NCBI GenBank assembly: GCA_963585895.1
Contig: OY757921.1
Location: forward strand, 56,727,454 to 56,791,453
Reading direction: 5' to 3'
DNA length: 64,000 nt
Source: Sepioteuthis lessoniana
Lineage: Eukaryota; Mollusca; Cephalopoda; Myopsida; Loliginidae
The position numbers and the translations under genes were made by a program. Shown here one piece after another: positions 32,165-43,706 of this stretch. How positions within the stretch are numbered: position 1 is the stretch's first letter; each line of letters begins with the position of its first letter. The notes beneath the pieces were generated by a model, which worked only from the letters and a program-made list of their open reading frames with translations, was not told where the DNA came from and searched no databases.

Positions 32165-34760
32165 CCAGGCGGTACCAAATATAGAACTGCCACAGCCTGA
32201 CGACACCAAATACAACACAGCATCAAACACCAATATGCAATGTCGGCAGCCACATTCAGTTCGTTAGCATTGATCGTCAAAATGCCTCTGAACCGCTAAT
32301 CGCCAATCTATCTCCCTCGGTCTATCTGCTACAACGTGGAAAACAGACAGATACGTTCTTCTCAAGGAAAGTGACTATACACAGCCCCATCCCATGTTGT
32401 GATTCTTTAAGTGTTAGGGCAGCGAAGATTCACTCTTGAAAAGAAAGGTTCTTGACAATCAGTGACTGGAACCTAAAATGGTATATTGAAAAAAATAACA
32501 CACTGCACCTTGCAGATATAACAAGAAGTTTTATAAAATCTTGAGTTCATACAGTTGGCAGATAGGTTGCGTGTATGACATCAAGAATGGCTATGGACAT
32601 CGATAGTTAGTTCTTCGTAACTTTGGCAACTCTGGTGAGGGTCAGGTTTCCACAGTGGCAGTTTAGTTCAGACGTCTGTTCGTCAGATTGGCAGTGCAGG
32701 CAGAGCTCAAAAATCAGCACATTTATATAATATTTGTCAAGATTCTGGGGTAGGTTCTGACAGTGGCAGGGGAACCCTTCCTAACAACATTTTCAAATTA
32801 TCAGGTGTCCGTTATGTTTTTGTTTTGACTTTGTCATAAACTAAGGGTCCAACCCTTTTTACACAACTTCCACAAAATCCTTCCTATCATTACCACTCAT
32901 GATGAGGACAATGGGAGGATAGCTTTCCTCCTACCAGCACAGTCTTTCTCATCTCCCTACTTATGACGTCAGTCTGAAGATTCCTCCCCTTATGCCCAAA
33001 TATGTTGGACTGTTACTTTGATGGAGCTGATTTAAAAACCAAGTGGGCGAAAAGGTGGTCCTTCGTCCCAGACTAATTAATAAATTCTTACCAGCTCCGA
33101 CAGTCAATTCCAGATAATTTTCTTACGCTCATTAACAGAGATGCTTATGTAACTAAGTGCCAATTACCAGATAGCCTCTTACCGTTTACAAGATTCCTTT
33201 GTCAACATCCCGAGTTCCACTTCTTAATTGGGGTACTTACGTAACTAAGTGCCAGTTACCAGATGGCCCTTTTTATCATTTCATTGTCAGTTTTCTTGTG
33301 TTCCCGTTCCCAGCCTTGGGATAATCATTCTAATAACATCATTCATCTTTTAAGTAGTGGCTGCTCTTCGTCAAATTTCCATTTGTCCTTGTAAACAACT
33401 TTTTCTTTTTTTTGCAACTCTTCAAAATCTCCGAATTCCCATTCAATTTACTTGTCAAATGTTCTTATTTCTTTTCCCAGAATTTCAATTCTACACTTCT
33501 TGGCAAATATCTTTAGCCACTCAATTTCTACGTTTAACCTTTCATGTACCAATGCCATAGACCAATATTGTCACATTACTGTGATTTTAAGTTATGAAGA
33601 GTTGCTGTCCTTGCACTCAATTGCAGTCTTGCGTTTCAAGGACCAACCATCATGGATGTTGGATGCTGAGTCTATCCTCTTGATGGAGTAAAGGTCCTTG
33701 ATGTGACGCTGCATCCCGTTGATAGGACTGAGTGTAGACTGTAGCGTCCTGTCCCCATCCTCTTTCCAAATTTGCATGTACATTTATTTTGTGGGGCCTT
33801 CATCAACATTATATATCCTATTTTGTTAGGTGTATGCTCTTGGCATACTGGGGGGGATGCAATGTTTATACCTTTTACTTATAGCTGGTTGGTGTGGATT
33901 CCATTTGCGAGGGCTGTGGAGGCCTATGTATCATCCTTCGGTGTTCTACCAACAATGCACTTGATGTTATGATGGCATCTTTCCATCATACCATTCCCAC
34001 TCTGAGCTCATTAAAAGGACTGGTGGACCCTAAGCCTTAAACAAATTTTCTCAATGTGCTCCTGCAGAGTCCTGACAAAATAGTGGGTCTTGGACGAGCA
34101 ATCTAATAGGGCTACAATTGACCAGAATCAAGCAGTGTCTGTTGCCAAGATGAGATATATCCATTTATACTTAGTGACAGGTGTCTCTTTTGTCTATCCT
34201 TCCACTGCATCAGAGCCAGGTCTATAGATTGGCATGCCGCACATAAGTCACATCATTGTTGAGGCACCCTGATGAAATGATTGGCCTGGTTTGCACTGGA
34301 TTTGACCAAGGCCACATTAATGTTTAAGCCATATTCTTTGGCAAACCTCTCTGTGTCAATGTCATAATATTTCTGTAGCTACTTTGGTGTGCACTCTTCC
34401 TGGTCTGTGTATTGGAGATCCATCTGTGCACACATGCTGAATCAATCAACAGGTGTAGCAATGTTGCCTTCTGTTGAAATTCTGGTAGCCATCTTGTTTT
34501 TCGTTGAGAGATACAAAATACTCTTAAGTAACAAGGCTGCATTTAGTTGGTACTCTATTAATTTGTCATTGTTTATATGTGACTTAGTGGTGTTTGATTG
34601 GATAATTTACTGCTTCCATTTTAGTCGCCTTTCATTGGCTAATCTACTGATGAGAAAGTCCATAAATATTTGCCGACAATTTATCGATGGCTAACACCCA
34701 CTGGAGATTCCCTCTCCAAACAATCCAACATGCAGCCCTGTTTTAGGGGATTTAAGATGG
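32165..34760 (-). mobile_element. Ty3/Gypsy-type fossil, 3' part, minus strand
   Basis: Minus-strand remains of an LTR retrotransposon. The end of RNase H and an integrase-like region lie at about 33580-34540, with the C-terminal signature SPINGMQRHIKDLYSIK at about 33650-33720. A non-coding 1.4-kb stretch on its left (about 32165-33570) is probably the 3' LTR: it has a CACA end near 33570 and an AATAAA-type signal on the minus strand. The 5' half is absent, and it is broken in many places. It looks related to the element at 57166-59667, but the two overlap too little to be sure. Boundaries are approximate. Confidence 0.6.
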
Positions 34761-34888
34761 AATTTTCCACCTTTAAAAGAAATACATATTTAAAAAAAAA
34801 TAATGTGAATTAATTTTTAAAAAATTATTTGTATCAATACAATTTTGTTTAATTGGCACAATTAGAGATTAAATTTTTTTTTTTTTGT

Positions 34889-34994
34889 GTTAGCTGGCTG
34901 GTTTATTGTCATATCCTGGACACTTGTTTGGGGGAGTTTTACTTCTCTGCTGAGATGCTCTCGATATATTCTTCTGCCCCAATTGACCGGGCTA
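34889..34994 (-). mobile_element. S element head fragment, minus strand
   Basis: Reverse-complemented, this reads GCCCGGTCAATTGGGGCAG, then AGCAGAGAAGTAAAACTCCC and GTGTCCAGGATATGACAATA, a decayed S head and start of body. It lies directly before the head of LINE B1, in opposite orientation. Confidence 0.7.
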
Positions 34995-35587
34995 TTCTTT
35001 ACTAAGTTTATAACACCCTGTCAGCTGGGGCTGTAGAATACGCCGACTGCTCCTCTTCAGAGGGGTAAGACCTCCCCAATAGGGCCATCTGTTGGCCGTG
35101 GATGGCAACCCGTAAGGCGCTAGGACGGGATCCTGGTGGTTGAGCAGTCATTGATCCAGCAACAGAGTGATCAATGACTTGCAACACACTACTTTGGCCC
35201 TTACTTGGTCTGACGGTCGGTCGGATTGGGCCCGATCTGATCAATCGGCTGGTCTTATCATGACTTTCACCTGTATGTTTTTCTCCCAAATGTACTATTC
35301 AATCTGCATTTACAAAACAATTCCCAACCCTTTTATTTTATAGGTGCTAGAAGGCAGGAGCTGAGGGTCAATTGTGTTAGGAGTAGTGTTTTGACCACTG
35401 TTAAATTTTCAGGCACTACAACCAGAAATTAGCAAAGACTATGAATTTCGCTCTTGATACGAATATACTGGTAATGTATCCCCATCTCAGCCAGGGCGAA
35501 TGGGTCCCCCCGCTGGATTTTTCCCAACACAAGTTGGAATCAGCGGTGGGTGGTGGAGCATAGGACCAATGAAAAATATACCCAATC

Positions 35588-37770
35588 ATGGCTTCTTCTT
35601 TCAAAAAATCCAAAAGATATTTATCTGACTCTGACTCAGAAACAGAAAGTGACTTTCCCGGATTCATCATTATTGAATCATTACAAGATACAAAATTAGA
35701 TCAACTGTCACCTTTTTTGATCAAAAAAATAATATCCAGTAGATCCAACCTAATAACTGTAAAGAAACTCCGAAATGGAAACCTGCTTGTGGAAGTGAAA
35801 AGCAAAAAACATGCTGAAAACCTGTTGAAAATGGAGAAATTTCATAATCTCAAATGTCATGTCTATCCACATGCTAAATTAGATACCTCCAAAGGCATTG
35901 TGAGAAGTAAGGAACTGTCATTAGCAACACTGGAAGAGATTGAAACGGCTTTCAACAAACAAGGAATAAAAGAATACAGAAGGATCATGTTATATTCCGT
36001 GTTTGTTACTTAGGTTTCCTTTCAGTCCATGTGGGGAAAGCACGTAATTAAAACTTTTTTTAGCAACATGATAAAATTATAACTAAAATTTCTTCCTTAT
36101 TGAAGATGTTTGAATACAAAAAAAACATAAGGCCGGCTTAATGAACAACAATGCACATTTATTAATGCAAAAAAAAAACAAAACCAAAAACGAATTAAAA
36201 CAAAATTAAAAGCAACAGAATGTCTATACGCCTTCTTGGTGGGATTTGGTCAGTAATTCGGCTGAGTCCTTTGAAGCACAAAAAACGGGAGATTGAAATT
36301 TACCTTGGAATACCTTTCCGTTCCTGTTTTGTTGTTATTAAAGTTTTTGGGACATACCTTATAAAATTTTCTTGTTAGGGCAAAATGGTTTCTTGCTGCG
36401 TGCATGTGCTAGGGTTAAGATGGAGGAAAAATGTCGATTCTGGTTGGGGCTTCGGTCAACGGAGTTCCTTTCCGGGATGACTGGTAATTAACTGTTTTGT
36501 TTTGTTTTTTTTGTTTCTCTTTTACGAAATTTTCTTTTTTTTTAAACCTTGAATGGAATGCAACGCAGAGAATTCCCTTTTTTTTTTTTCGTTATTGAAA
36601 TCCTTGCTTTGTCGGCAAGGACATCCCTTCGTCAAATCCAAGCCTTCCTCCTTCACTTCTTCCCCTAGACTGAGGGGATCAGCGAGCTAGCAGTCCCTCC
36701 TTCTACCCCTTTTTCTGCAGCAACAGGCATCCTGTGGTTTGATTGGCCCATCAACCTCTTGTCATTCAAAATGAAGGGCTGACTCATACCGTATTAGAGA
36801 ATTCTCTCCCTTCATACTGGACTGCATGTTTCAAACTAAAACAGGGGAACATGTGCCAGCAAGTCTCTCCCAATGATTCCTCCTCACACTTGTGGGACAG
36901 AATATGTGAATATAACAGTCACTATTCGCTGAAATGATGAAATCATACAGACCCATACATACATTCTGACTTTTGAGAAACCATCAATACCAAAAGAAGT
37001 CAGAATTGGCTGCATAATAGAAAGGGTAGAGCAGTATATACCAGCTCCCCTGTGATATTTTAAGTGTCAAAAATTTGGACACCACAAAGAAATATGTAGA
37101 GGATGCCAAGTATGTGGCAAACGTGACCCAGATCATATGGAAAATGAATGCAAGCGCATATAATATGCAAACTGCCATGAAGAAGATCCTGCCTTTTCAA
37201 GAAGTGTACCATTTATAAGAAAGAAAAGAGATAATGTTTATCAAGCACACAAAAAATATACCTTTCCCTGAAGCAAGGAAAATTATTGAAAACTATATGT
37301 AAACCAAAACATATGCTAATGTAGCACAAAAAGTAAATCAACCAACCCAGGATAGCAGATCAATCAATAAATACCAAAAACTAATAGAAAAATTGATAAA
37401 TTTAAAAGCTAACGAATGGTAAAGAATGCATTCAACTGAAACGAAACAAAGTGAGCCTTGTATAAAAACTAAAGTAAATACTAATACCAACACAGAAGAA
37501 AACCCTAAAACCACTGAACAAACTAAAGAAAAGCCACAAAGGTCACCAGTACAACCTCCAGATATTAACAAAGATATAAATGAAAATAAAACGAAACATA
37601 TTACCATTAAAAAACAAAACCCAATTAAAACAATTACTCAAATACAGCCAACCCTAATAATCACATCAAACAAATTTGAAGAGATTGAAGAAATGGAGAT
37701 TGAAAATAAAACAAATCTCAGCCAAAAATGTCCCAAAAATCTAAACTCAATAAATAAAATAATCCAATGA
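35588..37770 (+). pseudogene. LINE B1 ORF1, split by a solo LTR
   Basis: Starts MASSFKKSKRYLSDSDSETE, acidic like A2 ORF1, followed by FPGFIIIES and LDTSKGIVRSKELSLATLEE, and is open to 35984. After the LTR it resumes with THTYILTFEKP (near 36950), a knuckle CQKFGHHKEICRGC and CGKRDPDHMENEC, and a Lys/Thr-rich C-terminal region to about 37770. Several stops lie after the LTR. The long open 5' part suggests moderate age. Confidence 0.7.
35988..36917 (-). mobile_element. Solo LTR (Gypsy-type fossil) in LINE B1 ORF1
   Basis: A 930-bp sequence starting TGTTATATTC and ending ATATAACA, with 4-bp flanks ATCA (35984-35987) and GTCA (36918-36921) that differ by one base. Taking the LTR and one flank out leaves the ORF1 alignment with A2 continuous. 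A TTTATTAATG near its left end, read in reverse, would be a polyadenylation signal, so the minus orientation is likely. No internal part remains. Confidence 0.72.
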
Positions 37771-37815
37771 AACATCAGAGGAGCAAGGGTCAACTACTGT
37801 GAATTGTTACTACTT

Positions 37816-37829
37816 ATTACAAAATACTG
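37816..37829 (+). repeat. 14-bp target duplication of tRNA-SINE
   Basis: ATTACAAAATACTG, repeated exactly at 38121-38134. Confidence 0.9.
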
Positions 37830-38120
37830 GAGGTGCCCGTGATGTAATGGCTGTCGTCATAGGAAATGGACACGGTGACTCTAGTTCAAATCCTGGATGA
37901 GAATGATTTCATTTCACATAGCACTAATACCCTTGGGAAGGGTATGAATCCAATTATTCTCCCTCCAGCTATGGGTAAATAGTAGGACAGACTGAGTTCT
38001 TCAGCCTTGGTGAGGCAACAAGTCTAGGAGAAGGAAAACTCTGAATTCAAACCTGTTAAACTCCACTTAAAAATTGACCTTGTATCATATCCTGCCAGAG
38101 CAGAGGGGTTGGTAAATAGG
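37830..38120 (+). mobile_element. tRNA-derived SINE, full length
   Basis: A 291-bp element with an internal RNA polymerase III promoter of tRNA type: an A-box-like GATGTAATGGCTG near its start and a B box AGTTCAAATCC about 45 bp later. The body contains CCTTGGTGAGGCAACAAGTC and TAGGAGAAGGAAAACTCTGA, and the 3' end is GGGGTTGGTAAATAG with no poly-A. A perfect 14-bp duplication shows LINE-type insertion. Its 3' end is unlike the I-LINE hairpin, so it used a different LINE partner, not seen here. Confidence 0.85.
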
Positions 38121-39598
38121 ATTACAAAATACTGCCCAGCAATCATATGCCTCCAAGAAACTCACCTCAAAAACAACACCACCATCAACATAAAAAACTA
38201 TTATTCGTTCAACTATATTAAACAGTACACTGATAGACCTTGTGGCGGATCTTCTATAATCATTAACAACAACATCCCTCACAGCGAAATTTCACTAAAT
38301 ACAAACATGCAAATAGTTGCTATATCCAAAAAACAATTACAGTGTGTTCAGTATATATTCCCCCAAATGAAGAAACCAAGGAATTGGAGCTGAACAATTT
38401 GATAGAACAACTACCAAGACCCTTCATTATAATGAGGGACTTTAATAGCCATAATGAAATCTGGGGAAGTAAGAAAACCGACAAAAAGGGCAAAGTCAGA
38501 ATCTTTATTAAATCAAGATCAGTTGTGCATATACAACAATAAATCCAACACATATCTGCACCCAGCAACAGGTGCATATTCTGCAATAGACCTATCAATA
38601 TGTGACCCTTCCTTGTTTCTCGATTACAACTGGAAAGTACATGACAACACCTGTGGAAGTGACCACTTTCTGATTCTATTAGAAAACACCACTGATGAAT
38701 TGAGTAAAAGAGCTCTAAGCTGGAACCTGGGAAAGGCTAACTGGGATGGGTTTAAAACTTCATGCCTTGCCCAACTAACCCCAGTAGCCAATAAAAACAA
38801 TGAAGAAAACATTTTATATTTTACAAACACACTGTTAAACATAGCTGAAAAACATATACCTAAAAGCTCTACTTCTACAAAATACAATAGGTCATGATTT
38901 AACGAAGAATGTAAAAAAGCTGTCAGATTATGTAAAGCAACTTTTAGAACATTTAGAATTAACCAAACATGAGAAAATTTAAACACTTATAAAAACAGCC
39001 GAACCAAAGCCCTAAAAATCATTAAAAACTCCAAAAGAAATACATGGAAAAATTACGTTGCCAAAATAAATAGTTACACAAAGCCAAAAAAGTATGGCAG
39101 ATGATTCGGAAAATAACTGGCCAAAATAACAATACTCCTACAAAACACTTCACTCACAATAATCTGAAAATCACAGATGAGAAAGATATAGCAAATTATC
39201 TCGCTGAAACTTTCTTGCAAAATTCCTCCACCAAAGACCAAAGCAAAAGTTTTCAAATTATCAAAACAAAAGCAGAAAAAGTTAAAATCACATTTCAAAG
39301 CAACAACTCTGAAAGTTACAACCAACCTTTTTCTGTAGCAGAACTAAAGAATCCTTCAACAAGGCACACAATACAGCAGTTGGACCTGACAAAATACATT
39401 ATCAGTTCCTGAAAGAATTACCCAAACCATCTACAAATTTCCTCCTACAAATCTTCAATGATCTATGGAACAGCAGTGACATACTTACAATATGGAAAGA
39501 AACCAGTTATGAAACCTTTCAAAGACAATACAAACGCCCAAAATTACAGACCCATAACTCTTAGCAGTTGTGTCTGCAAAACATTAGAAAGAATGGTA

Positions 39599-39877
39599 CT
39601 ATTTACCAACCCCTCCACTCGGGCAGGATATGACACAAGGTCAATTTTTAAGCGGAGTTTAACAGGTTTGAATTCAGAGTTTTCCTTCTCCTAGACTAGT
39701 TGCCTCACCAAGGCTGAAGAACCTAGTCCGTCCTACTATTTACCCATAGCTGGAGGGAGAATTATTGGATTCATACCTTCCCCAAGGGTATTAGTGCTAT
39801 GTGAAAGGCAATCAGTCTCGTCCAGGATTTGAACTCGTGTCGCCGTGTCCATTTCCTACGACGATAACGACTACACC
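39599..39877 (-). mobile_element. tRNA-derived SINE, minus strand, in LINE B1 reverse transcriptase
   Basis: Reverse complement of the same family: starts (on its own strand) GGTGTAGTCGTTATCGTCG, B box GAGTTCAAATCC, same body, and ends GGGGTTGGTAAATAG. ATGGTA flanks it (39593-39598 and 39878-39883). It is about 10 bp shorter at the promoter end than the copy at 37830. Confidence 0.85.
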
Positions 39878-40500
39878 ATGGTAAATGCCAGATTGATCTG
39901 GTACTTAGAAACTAATAAATTAATAACAGAATACCAATCTGGTTTCAGAAGCCAAAGAAGCCCTATGGATCACCTGATTCAATTAGAAACATCCATCAGA
40001 GAGGCTTCTATTAAAAAAGAATATCTAGTGGTAGTTTTTTTCATTCTCAAAAAAGCATTCAACACAACCTGGAAGTACGGCATTGTAAAAAAATCTGAAA
40101 AACCTTGGATTAGAAGGCAGAATGCCAATATTTATCCAAAACTCCCTTCAAGATAGAGGATTTAGGGTAAGAATGGGAGAGGTTTTCTCTGAAGAAAAAC
40201 AACAAGAAATGGGTGTACCCATTTTAATATTGTGAAAAACATAAATAGCAGAACAAACTGTGCTTTGTATGTGGATGACTTCCTGATCTGCTCCAGAGCA
40301 AGAAACATGAATCATATAGAAAGATAACTTCAAATATGCCTTAATAAGCTCCACAAATGGACCACGGAGAATGGATTAAAATTTTCAAAAGAAAAAAACA
40401 AAATGCATCCACTTCTGCAACCAACGTAAGCTCCACCTTGATCCAATACTGAAAATTGACCACACCAAAATATCAAATGTTGAACACTACAAGTATTTAG

Positions 40501-43350
40501 TGTTACGGCCACCGGCCACGGTAAGATTATAGTGCAAGAACTACTGTGTGGACCGGAAGTGGGGGAAGGCGATTGGCGAGTCTTCGAGCCCTAGCAACAG
40601 GGGAAGAAGCAGCTGAGAAGGGGCAAAGGTCTTGACCCGGATAAGGAGAAGACATGCCACTGGTTGAGGCAGGGAGGGCGCTTTACCGCCAAAAAGAAAC
40701 GAAACCCAAAAAGTTAGTTTCGAGCTTCGCCAAGAAAGAGAAAGGTCGCCTTTTCACGGGGTCCAGTGAAAGGGGAAATCCTAGTCCCAAAATGGCATAT
40801 AGAAGTCAGCTCCGTTGGGTAAGAACAGGTTCTTACCCAACGTAAAAGAAAAGGAAAACAAAAACTGGTGCCTTGCAACTCGTTAATAGGAGATTAACGA
40901 ATATAAGAAAAAAAGAAAAAATTAACAAAAGAAAGGAAAGATAAAAAAAAAAAAGGTTAGTCAAAATTTTTATCAAGAATAATATACGTAACCTAAATAA
41001 AGGTCCGTATCAAGACTATTCCAAAGAAACATTTTTGAGACTGTTCATCAGCAGCTAGTTTCGGCGGAAAACCTATTTGGTTAAAATTTGTATATCCATA
41101 AAGACGAAGAGGAGAGACTCTTGTTTTTCGGTGAAAGAAGAAAAGAAAAAAAATACAAAGAAAAAAAAAATACTTTGTCTTATTGGAAGGACTTAGTCAG
41201 ATACTATTGGGAGCGACTTGTCCTCTACATTGCTGTATATTTTTTTGTTGTATTCGTTTTGTTTTTTGTTTGTCTGTTGTCACAGTTGTGCTTTCTTTTA
41301 AATGAAAAAAATGTATGATTGATACATATATAAAGAAAAGGAAAAAACCCAACTCCGCATTATATTGTTTGTCCGGTTCAGAATTCCCCACGTATTCATT
41401 CATATCATGTTGACCTCTTTAACCTTCAAACCCTCATTCGTCCGTGGTCCTAATAACCCACCCATAGGACTCCGTCCATATCTCGAAAAATTAAAAATAC
41501 GGGTGGAAACTCGTTACATGGGACCTCGTCCGGGAAATTTTTAATTTTCTTTTTAAAAAAAAAAAAATTTTTTTTTAAATTAAAAAGGACTAAAAATACG
41601 TGTAAGAATCCTCCGGGCTTCTAGACAACGAACTAATCACACAGAGGGGGCTCGTTAGCCACAAAAAAAGTCCATAAAATTAAACGAGAATGGACGGAAT
41701 AGAGGACTTCCTGAGAGAACCAGCGTTGGGGAAATTAGAAGCAATGTGAAAGAGTTCACTGCTAGAAATAGGTGAAAAACTTGAACTGGAAACCAGAAAA
41801 GCGATGAGAAAAGAAAGATTAGTCAGAATCATCTCAGAGCACATGGTGGACGAACAAATATTTGAAGCGGAGATACTGGACAGGTTACCAGCCGAATCGA
41901 CCAACCTCACGGTAGAACAAATTGAACTTGAAAAATATAAGCTTCAAACCAGACTAGAACTGGAAAAAGCGAAAATGGAGCAAGAAATTAGGTTACGGGA
42001 AATTAGGCTAACAGAGATAAGGCAAGAACCAGACCGCAAAGGATTTGACTTGGCAAAACAAGTCGGCTAGTGCCAAAATTTGTTGAGGCTAATATAGACG
42101 AATATTTTCCTCACTTCGAGATAACGGCAACGAACATGAACTGGCCACGAGAAAGTTGGGCTATGCTCTTACAGACCGCCCTCACAGGAAAGGCACAAAA
42201 AGCATATACCACATTGTCAGCAGAAGACTGTAAAAACTACGATACAGTCAAAAAGACAATATTACAAAGCTTCGAATTGGTGCTGGAGGCATATAGTCAG
42301 AAGTTCCGAAACCAAAGAAAAAGCGAGAACCAGTCGTTCATGGAATTTGTCAAAGAAAAAGAGCGACTAATGAACAAATGGTATGCTGCAAAAATGATTG
42401 GAGAGGATGTAGAAAAGTTGAAGCAACTCATCTTAATTGAGGAAATATCAAATTGGGTGCCAGAGGAAATGAGAATCTACCTAAATGAAAGGAAGATAAA
42501 CTCAGGCAGCGAACTAGCGATGCTAGCAGACGAATACGTGATAACACGTAAAAGAAACAAAAGCAAGCCTAACATGGAAAGTCGGGTGAGCAGACCACCA
42601 GAACCTATCATAAGGAAAGATAGCATGGTGAATACTCGGGTGACACCCCCAAAGAAGGGGAACCAGATCACATGTTTCAGATGTGGCCAGGCGGGTCACA
42701 TAGCAATAAAATGCAAACTGGGACGCGGACCCGAAACGAATAAAGCTGGAGAGTCTCAGCCACAGGGAATGGTTTCAACGACCCTAGCTAATGAGATATG
42801 TCAACCCTTCATAAGAAAGGGAAATATTAAAGACAGGAAAGGAAATAATATCCCTGTAACTATATTGAGAGACACTGGTTCGACCCAATCCTTAATGCTA
42901 GAGAGAAAATTACCGTGAGGTCAACCGCTAGGATTTACAACAATTAAAGGAATAGGAGGAAAGGCTCTGAAAGTACCCCTGAGGAAAGTGAAATTGACGA
43001 CAGGGAAAATTAGCAGAGAAATAATAGTGGGGGTAGTGAAGACTCTACCTATGAAAAAAATAGACCTCCTACTCGGAAATGAAGCGAAAATCGAATTCGC
43101 ACAACAAGGCAAAAATTGTAAAAACGAGGAGAAAGACCAGAAGGCAAACCCATATAACCTACGCAGAAAAAAACAGGCCGAAACGGGAGAAAATATTCCG
43201 AGGGTAAATAAGACTTGTGAAGAACTGAAGCGAGCTAAAAAAAATGATGAGAGCTTAAGAAAGTTATATAAGCAAGTGGACAAACCCAAAACAAAAGACC
43301 ACATCTGCATTGTTACCTTTGTAATCATGAGATTAGGAGGGGGGTGACAG
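40501..43350 (+). mobile_element. Ty3/Gypsy-type LTR retrotransposon fossil, 5' part
   Basis: A 5' LTR of about 1143 bp starts TGTTACGGCC right at the break in LINE B1 and ends near 41643; a GGGGGCTCGTTAGCC leader follows. Gag-like sequence runs from about 41692 to 42700: Glu/Arg-rich helices, a SCAN-like central region and one zinc knuckle CFRCGQAGHIAIKC. An aspartic-protease-like segment follows near 42860-43080, then a charged segment to about 43350. Most of pol and the 3' LTR were not found, so it is truncated and has a few further breaks. No envelope gene was seen. Confidence 0.75.
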
Positions 43351-43706
43351 TGAACGAGAGTCAAATGGAGATTCCAGCTGAAAGAGGGCAAGACTTGGGT
43401 GTGTAGAGCAGATAAATAAAAAGACTTACCTTCAATTTGATGCCAGTGAAAATCAAGAAAATGTAGAATATTAGTGAGCAGAATATGTAGAGACTAGGCC
43501 TACATCATACATAAATTTTTGTTGCACAAAAGTGGGCTCGGAGACAAACGTGGAGGGACACCAGTGAGTAAGCGATTAATTGGAGAGAGAAAGAGCAGAC
43601 CGGACAAACGAGAAGCAAAGTTGGGAGTTAGATACTCTGCCTGTAAAACAGTGAACTAGTATTATCGATCCCCCTCCCCAGAAACGAACATTTTTTTTTT
43701 TTTTAA
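43351..43706. other. Unassigned segment between Gypsy fossil and LINE C1
   Basis: No coding frame or repeat end was recognised. It ends in a run of 14 T immediately before LINE ORF1 sequence. It may be an internal non-coding part of the Gypsy fossil or unrelated DNA. Confidence 0.4.

Larger units (their letters stand above)
35015..40500 (+). mobile_element. I-clade LINE B1, interrupted three times, cut off by a Gypsy fossil
   Basis: The head starts ACCCTGTCAGCTGGGGCTG with the same helices as A2; the 5' UTR runs to 35587, ORF1 to about 37770 and ORF2 from there to 40500. Insertions are a solo LTR (35988-36917) in ORF1, a tRNA-SINE (37830-38120) near the start of ORF2 and a reversed tRNA-SINE (39599-39877) in the reverse transcriptase. 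The sequence stops at a KIDHTKISNVEHYKYL position where the LTR of the next element begins. It is a family distinct from A and the same as B2. Confidence 0.85.
37770..40500 (+). pseudogene. LINE B1 ORF2 remnant
   Basis: Endonuclease pieces show IICLQETHLKNN, SFNYIKQYTDRPCGG, IMRDFNSHNEIWGS (the Gly of GDF changed) and GSDHF. Reverse transcriptase pieces show NYRPITLSSCVCKTLERM, YQSGFRSQRSPMDH, VVVFFILKKAFNTTW (the Asp of the FDL motif replaced by Ile), and a VDD motif in another frame near 40270. Two SINEs and several frame changes interrupt it. The RNase H half is missing because the next element begins at 40501. Confidence 0.7.

Noticed and set aside
33357-33691. Plus-strand ORFs in the probable LTR and integrase end
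   Set aside because: The minus strand carries the recognisable integrase; the plus-strand frames are shadows.
37835-37910. tRNA-like sequence with A and B boxes
   Set aside because: It is the head of a SINE with a 14-bp duplication; no acceptor-stem pairing supports a real tRNA gene.
40501-43350. Endogenous retrovirus with envelope
   Set aside because: Gag and protease features are Gypsy-like and no envelope-type signal peptide or membrane segment was seen.
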